Assembly (NCBI GenBank): GCA_013200995.1
Contig: CP053688.1
Coordinates: 2,604,001 to 2,668,000 of the forward strand
Direction of reading: 5' to 3'
DNA from: Arthrobacter citreus
GTDB taxonomy: Bacteria > Bacillota > Bacilli > Bacillales > Bacillaceae_G
DNA length: 64,000 nucleotides
The notes below the pieces were generated by a model that did not search any database, was not told the origin of the DNA, and saw only the letters and a program-made list of their open reading frames with translations. Below are positions 1-8,008 of the stretch, piece after piece. The stretch's first letter is position 1; the number at the start of each line of letters is the position of its first letter. The position numbers and the translations under genes are program-made.

Positions 1-21
1 CGAGTTTTTTATTTTTCCTTA

Positions 22-2151
22 TTATCTCTGTCTTAAGACTCTCATCGAATTTAATACAGCTAAAACAGTCACGCCAACGTCTGAAATTACCGCTTCCCAC
101 ATTGTTGCAATTCCAATCACTCCGAGTAATAAGAAAAATCCTTTTACAGCTAAAGCGAAAAAGATGTTTTGCCATACGATTTGTCTTGTTCGTTTCGCAA
201 TTTTTATTGCATCTACTATTTTAGAAGGTTCATCTGACATTAATACTACATCCGCTGCTTCAATAGCTGCATCAGATCCAATTCCACCCATTGCAATACC
301 AACATCTGCTCGCGCTAGAACTGGTGCATCATTAATACCATCACCTACGAACGCAATTTTTTCCTTCTCAGATTTCATTTTCTCGATTAGTTCAAGCTTT
401 TCTACTTTTTGGTGTGGAAGAAGCTCTGCATAAATTTCGTCTATCTTTAATTCGTCACCGATTTTTCTTGCAACAGAAGTAGAATCACCTGTTAACATCA
501 CAGACCTTTTAATGCCAACTTGCTTTAGCTCTGAAATAGCTTTTTTCGCATCATCTTTTAGTTGATCTGCGATAACAATTGAACCAATGTATTGCTTATT
601 TTTTGCTAAATAAACCGTAGTGCCCACTTCTCTAGTTGGTTCATATAAAATTGAATGACTCTCCATTAGTCTTGAATTACCTACTAAAAGTTCGTCTTCA
701 TTAAACATAACGCTGATCCCATGTCCGGCAATTTCAGTGTAGTTGGATAGCTTACCTTCTACAATTTCTTTACCGTATTTTTGGCGAATTGATAATGCAA
801 TAGGATGATTGGAATAAAACTCTGCATAAGCAGCTAATTCAAGTAGATCGTCTTTTGAATAACTTCGGGCAGGTACAATTGTACTTACTTGGAATTGTCC
901 TTTCGTCAAAGTTCCTGTTTTATCAAACACAATATATTTTACATCATTTAATGCCTCTAAATAATTACTTCCCTTTACTAAAACGCCTGACCTAGAGGCT
1001 GCACCAATTCCTCCAAAAAAACCTAATGGGATCGAAACGACTAAAGCACATGGACATGAAATAACTAGAAAAATTAATGCTCTATATACCCAATCATATA
1101 ATGTTTCACCAGGAATAATCACTGGAGGGATAATTGCAATAATAGCTGCTGTAATTACGACGATTGGTGTATAGATTTTTGCAAATTTTGTTATAAAATT
1201 TTCTGTTGGTGCCTTTTTATTTGTAGCATTTTGAACAAGCTCTAGAATTTTCGATACAGTTGATTCATTAAATTCCTTTGTTACTTCAATTTCTAATAAA
1301 CCTTGGACGTTTATAAATCCACTTAATACTTCATCACCTTCAATTATTTCTCGCGGTAATGATTCACCTGTTAATGCTGAAGTATCAACACTAGAAGAAC
1401 CGCTTTTTACGATTCCATCTAATGGAACTCTTTCTCCTGGTTTTACTACGATAATATCGCCTAATTGAATTTTCTCTGGAGATACTTTTTCAGTTTGATC
1501 GCCAGTTTTTAAATTAGCGTAATCAGGACGAATATCCATTAATTTCGAAATCGAGCTACGAGATCGATTGACTGCAATACTTTGGAATAATTCACCTAGC
1601 TGATAAAAAAGCATTACTGCGACAGCTTCAGGGTACTCCCCAATAATAAATGCACCAATTGTTGCTACACCCATTAAAAAATTTTCATCAAATACTTGGC
1701 CTCTAAATATATTTCGAACTGCTTTTAATACGACATCAGCACCTGCTATTAAATAGGCAGCTATAAAAATAATCATTTGATAAAGAATCGGTAAGTTTAG
1801 TAATTGAGCTAAAATTAATAAAAAAGTACCGACGCCTAATTTAACAATTAATTTTTTTGTTTCGGCATTCATTCCAGATTGTTTCATTTGCCCTATACTT
1901 GCATCCATTTTTGAAACAGGATTAATATGCGGTTCTAATAAGCGAATTTTATCTTTAGCACTTTCTAAAACCGTTTCTTGTTGCTCCTCACTCGTTGTAA
2001 TAGTCATCGTTAATGTTGCAAAATTTACTGAACATGCGTCGACACCCTCTAGTGTGGATACCCCTTTTTCTATTTTCATTGCGCAATTTGCACAATCAAG
2101 TCCTTCTAACTTTAATTCACTATTTATTTGTCTTTGCCCCCTACTCACCAC
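22..2151 (-). CDS. cadA: Zn/Cd/Pb-exporting P1B-type ATPase
   Basis: Membrane pump expected to export Zn2+, Cd2+ or Pb2+ using ATP. Visible: an N-terminal heavy-metal-associated domain with GLDCANC near residues 19-25; a transmembrane metal site CPC in ISCPCALVV near residue 369; the phosphorylated Asp in DKTGTLTKG near residue 412; the hinge GDGINDAP in the C-terminal third. CPC, the single HMA domain and about 710 residues fit CadA/ZntA. TTG at 2157 abuts the Shine-Dalgarno AGAGGAG, so GTG at 2151, 6 nt further on, is the better start. It follows the ArsR-type repressor by 30 nt with no terminator between, so the two are an operon under the promoter near 2635. Metal specificity within Zn/Cd/Pb/Co cannot be read from sequence. 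Confidence 0.95.
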   Translation of the reverse strand: MVSRGQRQINSELKLEGLDCANCAMKIEKGVSTLEGVDACSVNFATLTMTITTSEEQQETVLESAKDKIRLLEPHINPVSKMDASIGQMKQSGMNAETKKLIVKLGVGTFLLILAQLLNLPILYQMIIFIAAYLIAGADVVLKAVRNIFRGQVFDENFLMGVATIGAFIIGEYPEAVAVMLFYQLGELFQSIAVNRSRSSISKLMDIRPDYANLKTGDQTEKVSPEKIQLGDIIVVKPGERVPLDGIVKSGSSSVDTSALTGESLPREIIEGDEVLSGFINVQGLLEIEVTKEFNESTVSKILELVQNATNKKAPTENFITKFAKIYTPIVVITAAIIAIIPPVIIPGETLYDWVYRALIFLVISCPCALVVSIPLGFFGGIGAASRSGVLVKGSNYLEALNDVKYIVFDKTGTLTKGQFQVSTIVPARSYSKDDLLELAAYAEFYSNHPIALSIRQKYGKEIVEGKLSNYTEIAGHGISVMFNEDELLVGNSRLMESHSILYEPTREVGTTVYLAKNKQYIGSIVIADQLKDDAKKAISELKQVGIKRSVMLTGDSTSVARKIGDELKIDEIYAELLPHQKVEKLELIEKMKSEKEKIAFVGDGINDAPVLARADVGIAMGGIGSDAAIEAADVVLMSDEPSKIVDAIKIAKRTRQIVWQNIFFALAVKGFFLLLGVIGIATMWEAVISDVGVTVLAVLNSMRVLRQR

Positions 2152-2181
2152 TCTCAACTCCTCTTTAGGAAAACACTTTTT

Positions 2182-2565
2182 TTAATCCTCTAAAATATGT
2201 TCTAGTGCTTGATTGAAAATTTGTGTAACATGGTCATCCGCTAATGAATAATAAACTACTTTACCTTCTTTACGATTTTTTACTAAATGCGCTTGTTTTA
2301 GTACACGTAACTGATGCGAGATAGATGACTGAGTCATTTCTAATAAGTGTGCTAAGTCACATACACACATCTCAGATTGACTAAGTGCATGTAATATTCT
2401 TGTTCTTGTTTTATCTCCAAGAACTTTAAAAAGCTCTGCAACTACTGTGAGTGTATCAATATTTAGCATTCTTTCTTTTACTGAAAGAATAATATCCTCA
2501 TGCATTACCGTTGTTTGACAAACTTCTTCACATTGATCGTCTACTTTCTTCTTTTCTTCAATCAT
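2182..2565 (-). CDS. cadC: ArsR/SmtB-family metal-sensing repressor (CadC-like)
   Basis: Winged-helix repressor, 127 aa, expected to leave its operator when Cd, Zn or Pb binds. The box MCVCDLAHLL matches the ELCVCDL metal-binding helix of ArsR/CadC proteins, and the N-terminus carries two further Cys in DQCEEVC, as in CadC. Recognition-helix region: TQSSISHQLRVLKQA. The open frame extends upstream to 2598, but AGGAGG sits 8 nt before ATG at 2565, so translation starts at MIEEKKK. First gene of an operon with the exporter ATPase. Two similar 20-bp repeats, one between -35 and -10 and one in the leader, are the likely operators. Confidence 0.92.
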   Translation of the reverse strand: MIEEKKKVDDQCEEVCQTTVMHEDIILSVKERMLNIDTLTVVAELFKVLGDKTRTRILHALSQSEMCVCDLAHLLEMTQSSISHQLRVLKQAHLVKNRKEGKVVYYSLADDHVTQIFNQALEHILED

Positions 2566-2586
2566 TAACTGTCCTCCTATGAATAC

Positions 2587-2606
2587 ATGAGCAAACATTC
2601 ATATGT
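2587..2606. promoter_or_regulatory. Candidate CadC operator 1 (leader copy)
   Basis: The 20-mer atgagcaaacattcatatgt lies between the -10 box and the repressor start codon. It shares atgag and ttcatatgt with a second copy at 2625-2644. Its imperfect dyad, atga..ttcat, resembles known ArsR/CzrA-type operators. Confidence 0.65.
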
Positions 2607-2619
2607 TTTCTATATGTAT

Positions 2620-2649
2620 ATTATATGAGTGATTGTTCATATGTGTCAA
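2620..2649 (-). promoter_or_regulatory. sigma-A promoter of the cadC-cadA operon
   Basis: On the minus strand TTGACA (2649-2644) and TATAAT (2625-2620) are separated by 18 bp. Both hexamers are perfect consensus. The spacer is filled by the second operator repeat, so a bound repressor would block RNA polymerase directly. Confidence 0.85.
2625..2644. promoter_or_regulatory. Candidate CadC operator 2 (between -35 and -10)
   Basis: The 20-mer atgagtgattgttcatatgt sits exactly in the spacer of the cadC promoter. It matches the leader copy at both ends, and the two copies start 38 bp apart. Confidence 0.7.
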
Positions 2650-2749
2650 AGTATTGTTTGTAAAATTTTGAGGAATATTCAAATTCATTAAAGGAATACT
2701 TAGTTTAGTAAATTTTTAGCTAGCAAATTCAACTAAATGGGCAATATAA

Positions 2750-2776
2750 GAAAAAAAACTGCCTAATTAGACAGTT
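2750..2776 (-). terminator. Rho-independent terminator after the HAD gene
   Basis: Short stem AACTG/CAGTT with a 9-10 nt loop. On the minus strand it is followed by eight Ts. It lies just downstream of the HAD gene ending at 2803. Confidence 0.7.
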
Positions 2777-2802
2777 TGAGTGCTAGTATTAAGTTTTAAA
2801 AT

Positions 2803-3507
2803 TTATTGATTTACCAAATTTCCAAATAAAAGTAATTTTAATTCATCTAATGACTGAATACTATCTATTCTATGATTATGCTCAATTTCGTCATAAGTCC
2901 ATGAATCTCTAATAATATGAATTGCTTTCATTCCTGCATCTATTGCAGGTACAATGTCACTTCTAAGTGAGTTTCCGATCATTACTGGATTACTTAATTT
3001 TTTATTTAACTCAAGATATATATTTATATCTTTCTTTTGTGTGATTATGACTTCATCAAAATATCGTACTAAGCCAGTATCCATCACACGCTTTGTTTGT
3101 ACGTCTTTTTCACCTAAAGTTAAGATAGTCATACTTGCTACATCTTTGTGATTTGCCATTTCTTCTATTATAAATGTGTCACTTTGTAGCGGAACATTTT
3201 CTTCAAATATCATTTTTGCTAATGATTGTAATTGTTCAATGGCTGTACTAGAAATCTCGATATTATACTTTTTTATAAAGAATTCTAAAGTTGATCCCCA
3301 CGCAAAAGGATAACGCTTTTTACTGAAGCCCAACTCTTTTATTAGCTCCAGATCTATTTTATTAAAAACTTCTTTAATATCATTAATTATTACTTTTCCA
3401 CCGAGTACTTCATAGACTAAATCCGCACATAAGTCTATGTTTTGTCGGAACGCTGCTTGAGTTTGAATTAACGTATCATCTAAATCAAAAATTAAATCAT
3501 ATTTCAT
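2803..3507 (-). CDS. HAD-superfamily hydrolase
   Basis: Cytoplasmic phosphatase-type hydrolase of 234 aa. Motif I is DLDDTLIQT at residues 8-16, with the nucleophile Asp and the acid/base Asp. Motif II is TILTLGEKD near residue 125. Motifs III/IV fall in PVMIGNSLRSDIVPAIDAG, where NSLRSDI corresponds to the usual GDSxxxDI. The helical insert between motifs I and II marks a subfamily I (C1-cap) enzyme, related to phosphoglycolate phosphatase and YjjG-type nucleotidases. The start has only a weak Shine-Dalgarno. It is a single gene with its own terminator at 2750. The substrate cannot be predicted. Confidence 0.85.
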   Translation of the reverse strand: MKYDLIFDLDDTLIQTQAAFRQNIDLCADLVYEVLGGKVIINDIKEVFNKIDLELIKELGFSKKRYPFAWGSTLEFFIKKYNIEISSTAIEQLQSLAKMIFEENVPLQSDTFIIEEMANHKDVASMTILTLGEKDVQTKRVMDTGLVRYFDEVIITQKKDINIYLELNKKLSNPVMIGNSLRSDIVPAIDAGMKAIHIIRDSWTYDEIEHNHRIDSIQSLDELKLLLFGNLVNQ

Positions 3508-3674
3508 AATTATGTTATCTCACTTTCCAACTGTACTTCATAGTTGTTAATTTTCTCATCATGTATAAGGTATTGTGATATACCTTCTCTAATTATATAT
3601 GTAATTTTACGATGTGTCCCTTAATTATTTTTAAAAGTCTCCATTGGATATCCGACACCTCTTAAATTAATGCA

Positions 3675-3701
3675 TAAAAAAAAAAAGCAGTTAATAACTG
3701 C
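3675..3701 (-). terminator. Rho-independent terminator after the 70-aa gene
   Basis: GCAGTTAATAACTGC is a perfect short hairpin. On the minus strand it is followed by a run of more than ten Ts. It ends the transcript coming from 4043. Confidence 0.75.
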
Positions 3702-3705
3702 CTAT

Positions 3706-3815
3706 CAAGCTGTTGAAAAATGAGTTTGTCAATTAAGGATTAATATTTTTCAATGTAAAGGAAGCTGTTTGATGTTGATTTCCACTACAGGATTCTCGCT
3801 TTCCACGGGACGAGA
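3706..3815. repeat. Degenerate Bacillaceae-type interspersed repeat
   Basis: Contains gctgttgaaaaatgagtttg and, further on, gatttccactacagg followed by ctcgctttccacggg. The part tgtaaagg..gatttcyactacagg recurs near 50454-50481, and the ctgttgaaaaa part recurs in inverted form near 22010. From memory, related GATTTCCGCTACAGGCGG..CTTTCCGCGGG elements are frequent between genes in Bacillaceae. Confidence 0.55.
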
Positions 3816-3830
3816 TTCTTGTCAATCACT

Positions 3831-4043
3831 CTAGTTGTTTGAGTTGCCTTCCCCTAATTCGTGTTCATATTCCATCACTTGCTTCTTATGTTTTGTTTTA
3901 AGAAAAAAATAGGTAGACATTATTATAATTGCAAAAAGTGTAATGATAAAACCTGCACTAATTAATTTAAGAATTGTAAATTGCAAGTCTAGCATACCAA
4001 ATTTATGTGCCTGATTAATCGTTTCATTTGTTAGGTTATCCAT
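3831..4043 (-). CDS. Small single-pass membrane protein
   Basis: 70 aa. A short polar N-terminus is followed by one long hydrophobic segment (about residues 24-48, ILKLISAGFIITLFAIIIMS), then a basic stretch KTKHKK and an acidic, Asn-rich tail. The start is well supported: AAGGAG lies 9 nt before the ATG. It is a single gene with a terminator downstream. I do not recognise a family. The layout (one membrane segment, basic cytoplasmic side) fits a small membrane-anchored protein of unknown role. Confidence 0.7.
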   Translation of the reverse strand: MDNLTNETINQAHKFGMLDLQFTILKLISAGFIITLFAIIIMSTYFFLKTKHKKQVMEYEHELGEGNSNN

Positions 4044-4218
4044 TCACTTGACTCCTTTTTATTATTGATCCGACTTAAGATATACAACTTACATTCGCTT
4101 AAGTAATGGAAGTATTTTGATTAATTATATCAATACCGATCGTTTTTGTGTTAGAAATTTTTTCCTTTTTTATGTAAATTCAGAAAATTTTCATTAGGCT
4201 AGTGTACAATTTACTCCA

Positions 4219-4244
4219 TAAAAAAATCGACTATATAGCCGATT
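4219..4244 (-). terminator. Rho-independent terminator
   Basis: On the minus strand AATCGGCTATATAGTCGATT forms a stem including one G-U pair, followed by six Ts. It closes the transcript of the gene ending at 4299. Confidence 0.65.
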
Positions 4245-4298
4245 AAGTTGTGTAACAAACGCTTCGGCTAGTTGCCTAGTACCTCTACTACATTCTTC

Positions 4299-4715
4299 TT
4301 ATTTATTGTGTAGTGGAACGATTTCACGAATCGTTTTATTTTTAATTTTATATTCTACCATGACTTCAATTTTTTCATTTTTTTCAGGTTTACTTGTCAT
4401 GTCAACAAAACCACTATCGTTTACCTTCGTTTTTTCTTCCCAAGCTCCTCCTCCTGCTTCTGTTTTATTGTTCACTAGATATGCAGAATGCAGGATTATT
4501 GCTTTACGATAATCCCGTGTTGTACCCGTCCAACGGAATTCACCATCGTAATGCCCTTTTAGCCCTTCAGATAAGACGGCTTGTATATTTCCATCCTTTG
4601 TTGTTCCTACCCATATATTTGTTTCGGCAGCTAATTTTGGTGACTTCGATAAATTAATGTAAAAGACGTAAAAGATAACGAATAGTATAGCACCTAAAGA
4701 CAATATTTTTTTCAT
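4299..4715 (-). CDS. Exported or membrane-anchored hypothetical protein
   Basis: 138 aa from the preferred ATG at 4715, which has AGGTGGG 4-5 nt upstream; the frame is open to 4748 but lacks a ribosome site there. A hydrophobic signal/anchor follows MKK (residues about 4-21). The rest is a small, polar, beta-rich-looking domain beginning ETNIWVGTTKDG, without cysteines. No family recognised. It probably faces the outside. It is a single gene with a terminator 55 nt downstream. Confidence 0.7.
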   Translation of the reverse strand: MKKILSLGAILFVIFYVFYINLSKSPKLAAETNIWVGTTKDGNIQAVLSEGLKGHYDGEFRWTGTTRDYRKAIILHSAYLVNNKTEAGGGAWEEKTKVNDSGFVDMTSKPEKNEKIEVMVEYKIKNKTIREIVPLHNK

Positions 4716-4899
4716 TTTCCCACCTAGAATTGTACTCACATCTTCCATAATATATTTTTAGAAAATTATACCAATAAGTCGAAAAAATTGTAATTGGGGG
4801 AATTTTGCCTTTTTTAATATAAAAATAAAACAATTAAGAATCTTAAAAATAATGATAAAATAAAATATATCCTAATATTTTAATAGCACGAGGTGTTTA

Positions 4900-5220
4900 A
4901 TGGACTATTTCATCAATACTTTAAAAAGGATTAGACCCTATTTAATGGCAATTATGCTAGGTAGTTTATTTCTAATTGATCCACAAAATATTAAATTAAA
5001 AATTATTGTAGTGTTCTTAATAGGTAGTTTTTCGATAATTGAAGCAATTGTTTTGAGCTATAAAAATAAAAAAATAACGAATAGTATGGATTTTATTATT
5101 GGGTTATTTCTAATCATCTTTTCTCTCTTCAATTTAATGAACTATATACTGTATCTCATCATTCTTTTAGTTATTTTCTTGATAGTAGACATATTTAGGA
5201 AATTAGAAGTAAAGGTATGA
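4900..5220 (+). CDS. Hypothetical multi-pass membrane protein
   Basis: 106 aa, with about four hydrophobic segments separated by short basic loops such as SYKNKKITN. The start has GAGGTG 6 nt upstream. A strong terminator follows at 5229-5263, so the gene is monocistronic. No conserved catalytic motif and no family recognised. The gene is very AT-rich, like its surroundings. Confidence 0.7.
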   Translation: MDYFINTLKRIRPYLMAIMLGSLFLIDPQNIKLKIIVVFLIGSFSIIEAIVLSYKNKKITNSMDFIIGLFLIIFSLFNLMNYILYLIILLVIFLIVDIFRKLEVKV

Positions 5221-5228
5221 TCTTCATT

Positions 5229-5263
5229 GATCTTCATTGATTTTCTATGAAGATCCTTTTTTT
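5229..5263 (+). terminator. Rho-independent terminator
   Basis: Perfect 9-bp stem GATCTTCAT/ATGAAGATC with a 9-nt loop, followed by seven Ts. Confidence 0.85.
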
Positions 5264-5269
5264 GAAATT

Positions 5270-5308
5270 TAAATAAAAAAAGTCAGACGGTTACAGTAAC
5301 TGTCTGAC
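5270..5308 (-). terminator. Rho-independent terminator after the 121-aa gene
   Basis: GTCAGAC/GTCTGAC stem with an inner TTAC/GTAA helix; a T run follows on the minus strand. It is 100 nt beyond the gene ending at 5409. Confidence 0.75.
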
Positions 5309-5408
5309 CACTACTCGATGGGCATCGTTGTATTTATTAACTATGAATATCCCAAAACGGTATTTCAAAAAGTCATTGGTGTTTAAACTCAATCTAAAGA
5401 AATATTAA

Positions 5409-5774
5409 TCAATTTTCAATTAGTAGTTGCAATAGACTTGTTATTAAAAAGAAGTATCTTATTAAAAAAACAGCCCATGCAAAGCGTCTATATTTTGCCC
5501 ATCTTTCTTCATTACCATTATGTTTACAAATCCAAAGTAGAATCCATAATCCAAGTGGTAAAATTGGTATGACAATGTGGTAATTATCAAAATTAAAGTT
5601 AATACTAAATACAAACAATCCTATAAGTACAGCGATCAGTGCCTTCCACAATTTAGGTTTTAAAACATTTGTCCTATAGACCCAAAAAATTACATATCCA
5701 AAAACTAGATAATTTACTAACGTAATAATCGTAGAAGACAGGTGATATTCATTAAAATAGAATTGTCCGTGCAT
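5409..5774 (-). CDS. Hypothetical membrane protein, four TM segments
   Basis: 121 aa with about four hydrophobic segments: residues 15-35, 42-60, 66-82 and 98-118. Short basic loops (RTNVLKPK and KHNGNEERWAKYRR) suggest inside positions. AAGGAG precedes the ATG. No family recognised and no catalytic motif. It lies 30 nt downstream of the acetyltransferase gene at 5804 on the same strand, so the two may be co-transcribed. Confidence 0.7.
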   Translation of the reverse strand: MHGQFYFNEYHLSSTIITLVNYLVFGYVIFWVYRTNVLKPKLWKALIAVLIGLFVFSINFNFDNYHIVIPILPLGLWILLWICKHNGNEERWAKYRRFAWAVFLIRYFFLITSLLQLLIEN

Positions 5775-5803
5775 AGCATTCTCCTTTTTGTTATTTATCC
5801 TTA

Positions 5804-6316
5804 CTAATAACTATGACGAACTTTACGAAAATATTTTACTAATTCTCCATTTTCAGCATCGATTGATTCTAAAATTAAGGTGAAATTATTTTTCTCAAGT
5901 ATCTTAACTGAATTACTATTTTTAGCTTCGACAGTAGCTACTATCGATTTTAACGTTCTCATCTCGAAGCAATATTTTTCTATTAAACTAGCAACCTCAG
6001 AACCAAATCCATTTCCCCACTCTTTTTCTACTAATCGATAACCAATTTCAAACTCATTATTTTCATTTTTTATAACAGCAGCAGTTCCAATAAACTGATT
6101 ATCTTCATTTTTACAAACTGCCATTACTACAAAATTCTGGTTATGAGCTTGATCCATTTGGAGAATCCTATTTAATTCCATTTCATTTTCATCCAGAGTT
6201 TTAGGCCGATTCATTATGTATTTCATTACATTTGCATTCGATTGAAGCTTATGTAAATTAGTTAAATCGTCATTTTTAAGCTTTCTTAAATAAAGTCTAT
6301 TGGATTGAATGATCAT
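5804..6316 (-). CDS. GNAT acetyltransferase, RimJ/RimL type
   Basis: 170 aa. The N-terminus SNRLYLRKLKNDDLTNLHKL is typical of the RimJ/RimL-like branch, which acetylates protein N-termini or small amines. The acetyl-CoA loop is GYRLVEKEWGNGFGSEVASL, a variant of the usual (Q/R)xxGxG/A motif; the terminal domain has VEAKNSNSVKILEKNNFT. Strong AAGGAG start. Possibly co-transcribed with the membrane protein downstream. The substrate is unknown. Confidence 0.85.
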   Translation of the reverse strand: MIIQSNRLYLRKLKNDDLTNLHKLQSNANVMKYIMNRPKTLDENEMELNRILQMDQAHNQNFVVMAVCKNEDNQFIGTAAVIKNENNEFEIGYRLVEKEWGNGFGSEVASLIEKYCFEMRTLKSIVATVEAKNSNSVKILEKNNFTLILESIDAENGELVKYFRKVRHSY

Positions 6317-6334
6317 TTTTATCTCCTTGTTCTA

Positions 6335-6364
6335 ATAAAAAGCCACCTAATAAGATAGGCGACC
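6335..6364 (-). terminator. Rho-independent terminator after alkD-like gene
   Basis: On the minus strand CGCCT..AGGTG forms a short stem (one G-U pair) followed by TTTTTATT, 10 nt after the gene end at 6374. Confidence 0.55.
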
Positions 6365-6373
6365 GATTTCATG

Positions 6374-7081
6374 TTAACAAATACATGTTTTTTTCTTAAC
6401 TCCAAGCCTTCCTTTCGCTTCTACCTTCTCAATGTAGTCTGTTGCAAGAGGTACTTTACAAGCTGTATCCCCTACGTCTACTCGGACTTTTCCAATTTTT
6501 TGTCCAACCATCATTGCTTCAACTGTTAGGCTAGGTACAAAACTTCCTACAGCAATTACAAAGCCATTCATCGTATAACGAACCCTATTTTTGGAAGTAT
6601 GTATATTATTTTCAACATAATTAAGTAACTTACTAATTTCTTCCTTATCAATTGCTTCGTCTTTTGCAATTGATAAATAATGACTATAAGTACTCCATCC
6701 ACAATCCTCAATTAATTCATCATCTGACTTTAGCCACTCTATCGCTAATTCAATTGCATACGGACTCTCGGCAGCAACAGCACCAACAATACTTTCAGCA
6801 ATCATATACCAATGTGCTTCCTTCACCCACTTTTGAAGCTCTTCTTTTGTCATTAACTTTGGATTTACGGATAAACCTGCTAAATACATAGCATCCGAAT
6901 TTCCTGTATGAAAAAGTGATAATGCCAAATCGTGATCCTTTTTTATATATTTTACAAGCTTTTTCATATCACCAATTTTCACTCCAAAAAAGGGTTCTTT
7001 TGCACCATGACGCAAAAAAGTCTTTTTCGTTTGTTCAGTCCCCATTTCCTCTAATGCTTTCATAACCTCTTCTAGTTTCAT
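6374..7081 (-). CDS. DNA alkylation repair protein, AlkD-like HEAT-repeat family
   Basis: 235 aa of alpha-helical HEAT-like repeats throughout, as in the AlkC/AlkD family, which removes bulky or positively charged alkylated bases without base flipping. Diagnostic stretches are KKTFLRHGAKEPFFGVKIGD near the N-terminus and DCGWSTYSHYLSIAKD in the middle. The C-terminus ends KKKTCIC. The frame opens at 7117, but AGGGGTGA lies 4-5 nt before ATG at 7081 (MKLEEVMK), which is the natural start. It is divergent from the carbonic anhydrase gene. In B. cereus relatives AlkD acts on 3-methyladenine and 7-methylguanine; activity here is inferred. Confidence 0.85.
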   Translation of the reverse strand: MKLEEVMKALEEMGTEQTKKTFLRHGAKEPFFGVKIGDMKKLVKYIKKDHDLALSLFHTGNSDAMYLAGLSVNPKLMTKEELQKWVKEAHWYMIAESIVGAVAAESPYAIELAIEWLKSDDELIEDCGWSTYSHYLSIAKDEAIDKEEISKLLNYVENNIHTSKNRVRYTMNGFVIAVGSFVPSLTVEAMMVGQKIGKVRVDVGDTACKVPLATDYIEKVEAKGRLGVKKKTCIC

Positions 7082-7167
7082 CTCTTCACCCCTTAATAAA
7101 TGTTTGTTCCGTACCATCGTTGTCTAAAATGAATCCTATCATACATAACTTGAAAGGAAAGTATAAA

Positions 7168-7953
7168 ATGAACTATTTTTTTCTAATTAGCATCATACTC
7201 AGCATCATTCTCTCATCTTGTTCAAATAGGAATACAGACCATATAGTTCATCTAAATAATTCCATAGCTTCAGGAACAAATCATGAAGCTTGGTCATATA
7301 CAGGTAAAACTGGACCTAATTATTGGAGCTCAATGAATAAAGAATTTAATCTTTGTTCTAATGGTAAAAACCAATCACCAATTAATATTAGCCAAACTGT
7401 AACAAAATCCCTACCTTTAGGTATTAACTATCATAGCGGACTTTTTAAGATAGAAAAAGATCACTACACCGTAAAATTAGTGGCCTTGAATGATTTAAAT
7501 AACATTAATTTAAATGGAACAAACTATACTTTAAAACAGTTTCACTTTCACACACCAAGTGAACATACATTAAACGGTTTACATAGTAATTTAGAGATAC
7601 ATTTTATTAATGAAAATACGAAAAAGTCAGTTGTTACAATAGGCGTTTTAGTTAACGACGGAAGATTGAATAAAGAGTTTCAAAAAATAATTAACGCCAA
7701 TCCAATGGACGAACAAAATAAAGAGAAGTATGTAAAAATCAATTTACATTCACTTATTCCTTATTCTAGTAAAAAAGTGGCCTATAACGGTTCTTTTACA
7801 ACACCACCATGTACTGAAGGAATAAAATGGATTGTGTTTACAAAACCACTACAATTTTCAAAAAAACAAATTCAATTCTATCAAAACAATTTCGAACCAA
7901 ATAGCCGTCCTGTTCAACCTTTAAATGGTAGAGATTTATTTGAGTCTTGGTAA
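7168..7953 (+). CDS. Alpha-class carbonic anhydrase, exported lipoprotein
   Basis: 261 aa; interconverts CO2 and bicarbonate outside the membrane. The signal peptide ends in a lipobox ILSSCSN, so the enzyme is probably lipid-anchored. Zinc ligands are visible in QFHFHTPSEH (the HxH pair) and LEIHFINE (third His). The family signatures NGKNQSPINI and FTTPPCTEG are present. ATG at 7168 follows GAAAGGAAAG; the frame extends upstream to a TTG at 7120 without a ribosome site. It converges on a beta-class carbonic anhydrase gene and shares a bidirectional terminator with it. Confidence 0.95.
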   Translation: MNYFFLISIILSIILSSCSNRNTDHIVHLNNSIASGTNHEAWSYTGKTGPNYWSSMNKEFNLCSNGKNQSPINISQTVTKSLPLGINYHSGLFKIEKDHYTVKLVALNDLNNINLNGTNYTLKQFHFHTPSEHTLNGLHSNLEIHFINENTKKSVVTIGVLVNDGRLNKEFQKIINANPMDEQNKEKYVKINLHSLIPYSSKKVAYNGSFTTPPCTEGIKWIVFTKPLQFSKKQIQFYQNNFEPNSRPVQPLNGRDLFESW

Positions 7954-7963
7954 AGACGAAATT

Positions 7964-7998
7964 AAAAAAAGTTATCCTACTCAAAGGATAACTTTTTT
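7964..7998. terminator. Bidirectional terminator between the carbonic anhydrase genes
   Basis: GTTATCCT/AGGATAAC stem flanked by seven As and six Ts, so it works on both strands. It serves the two convergent carbonic anhydrase genes. Confidence 0.85.
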
Positions 7999-8008
7999 GT
8001 TTAAATCA

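Larger units (their letters stand above)
3508..3830. other. Gene-free stretch with terminator and repeat remnant
   Basis: No supported ORF. It holds the 5' region of the HAD gene with a small dyad, aaggtat..atacctt, near 3568-3587 (possible operator, unproven). It also holds the terminator at 3675-3701 and a degenerate interspersed repeat at 3706-3815. Confidence 0.6.
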
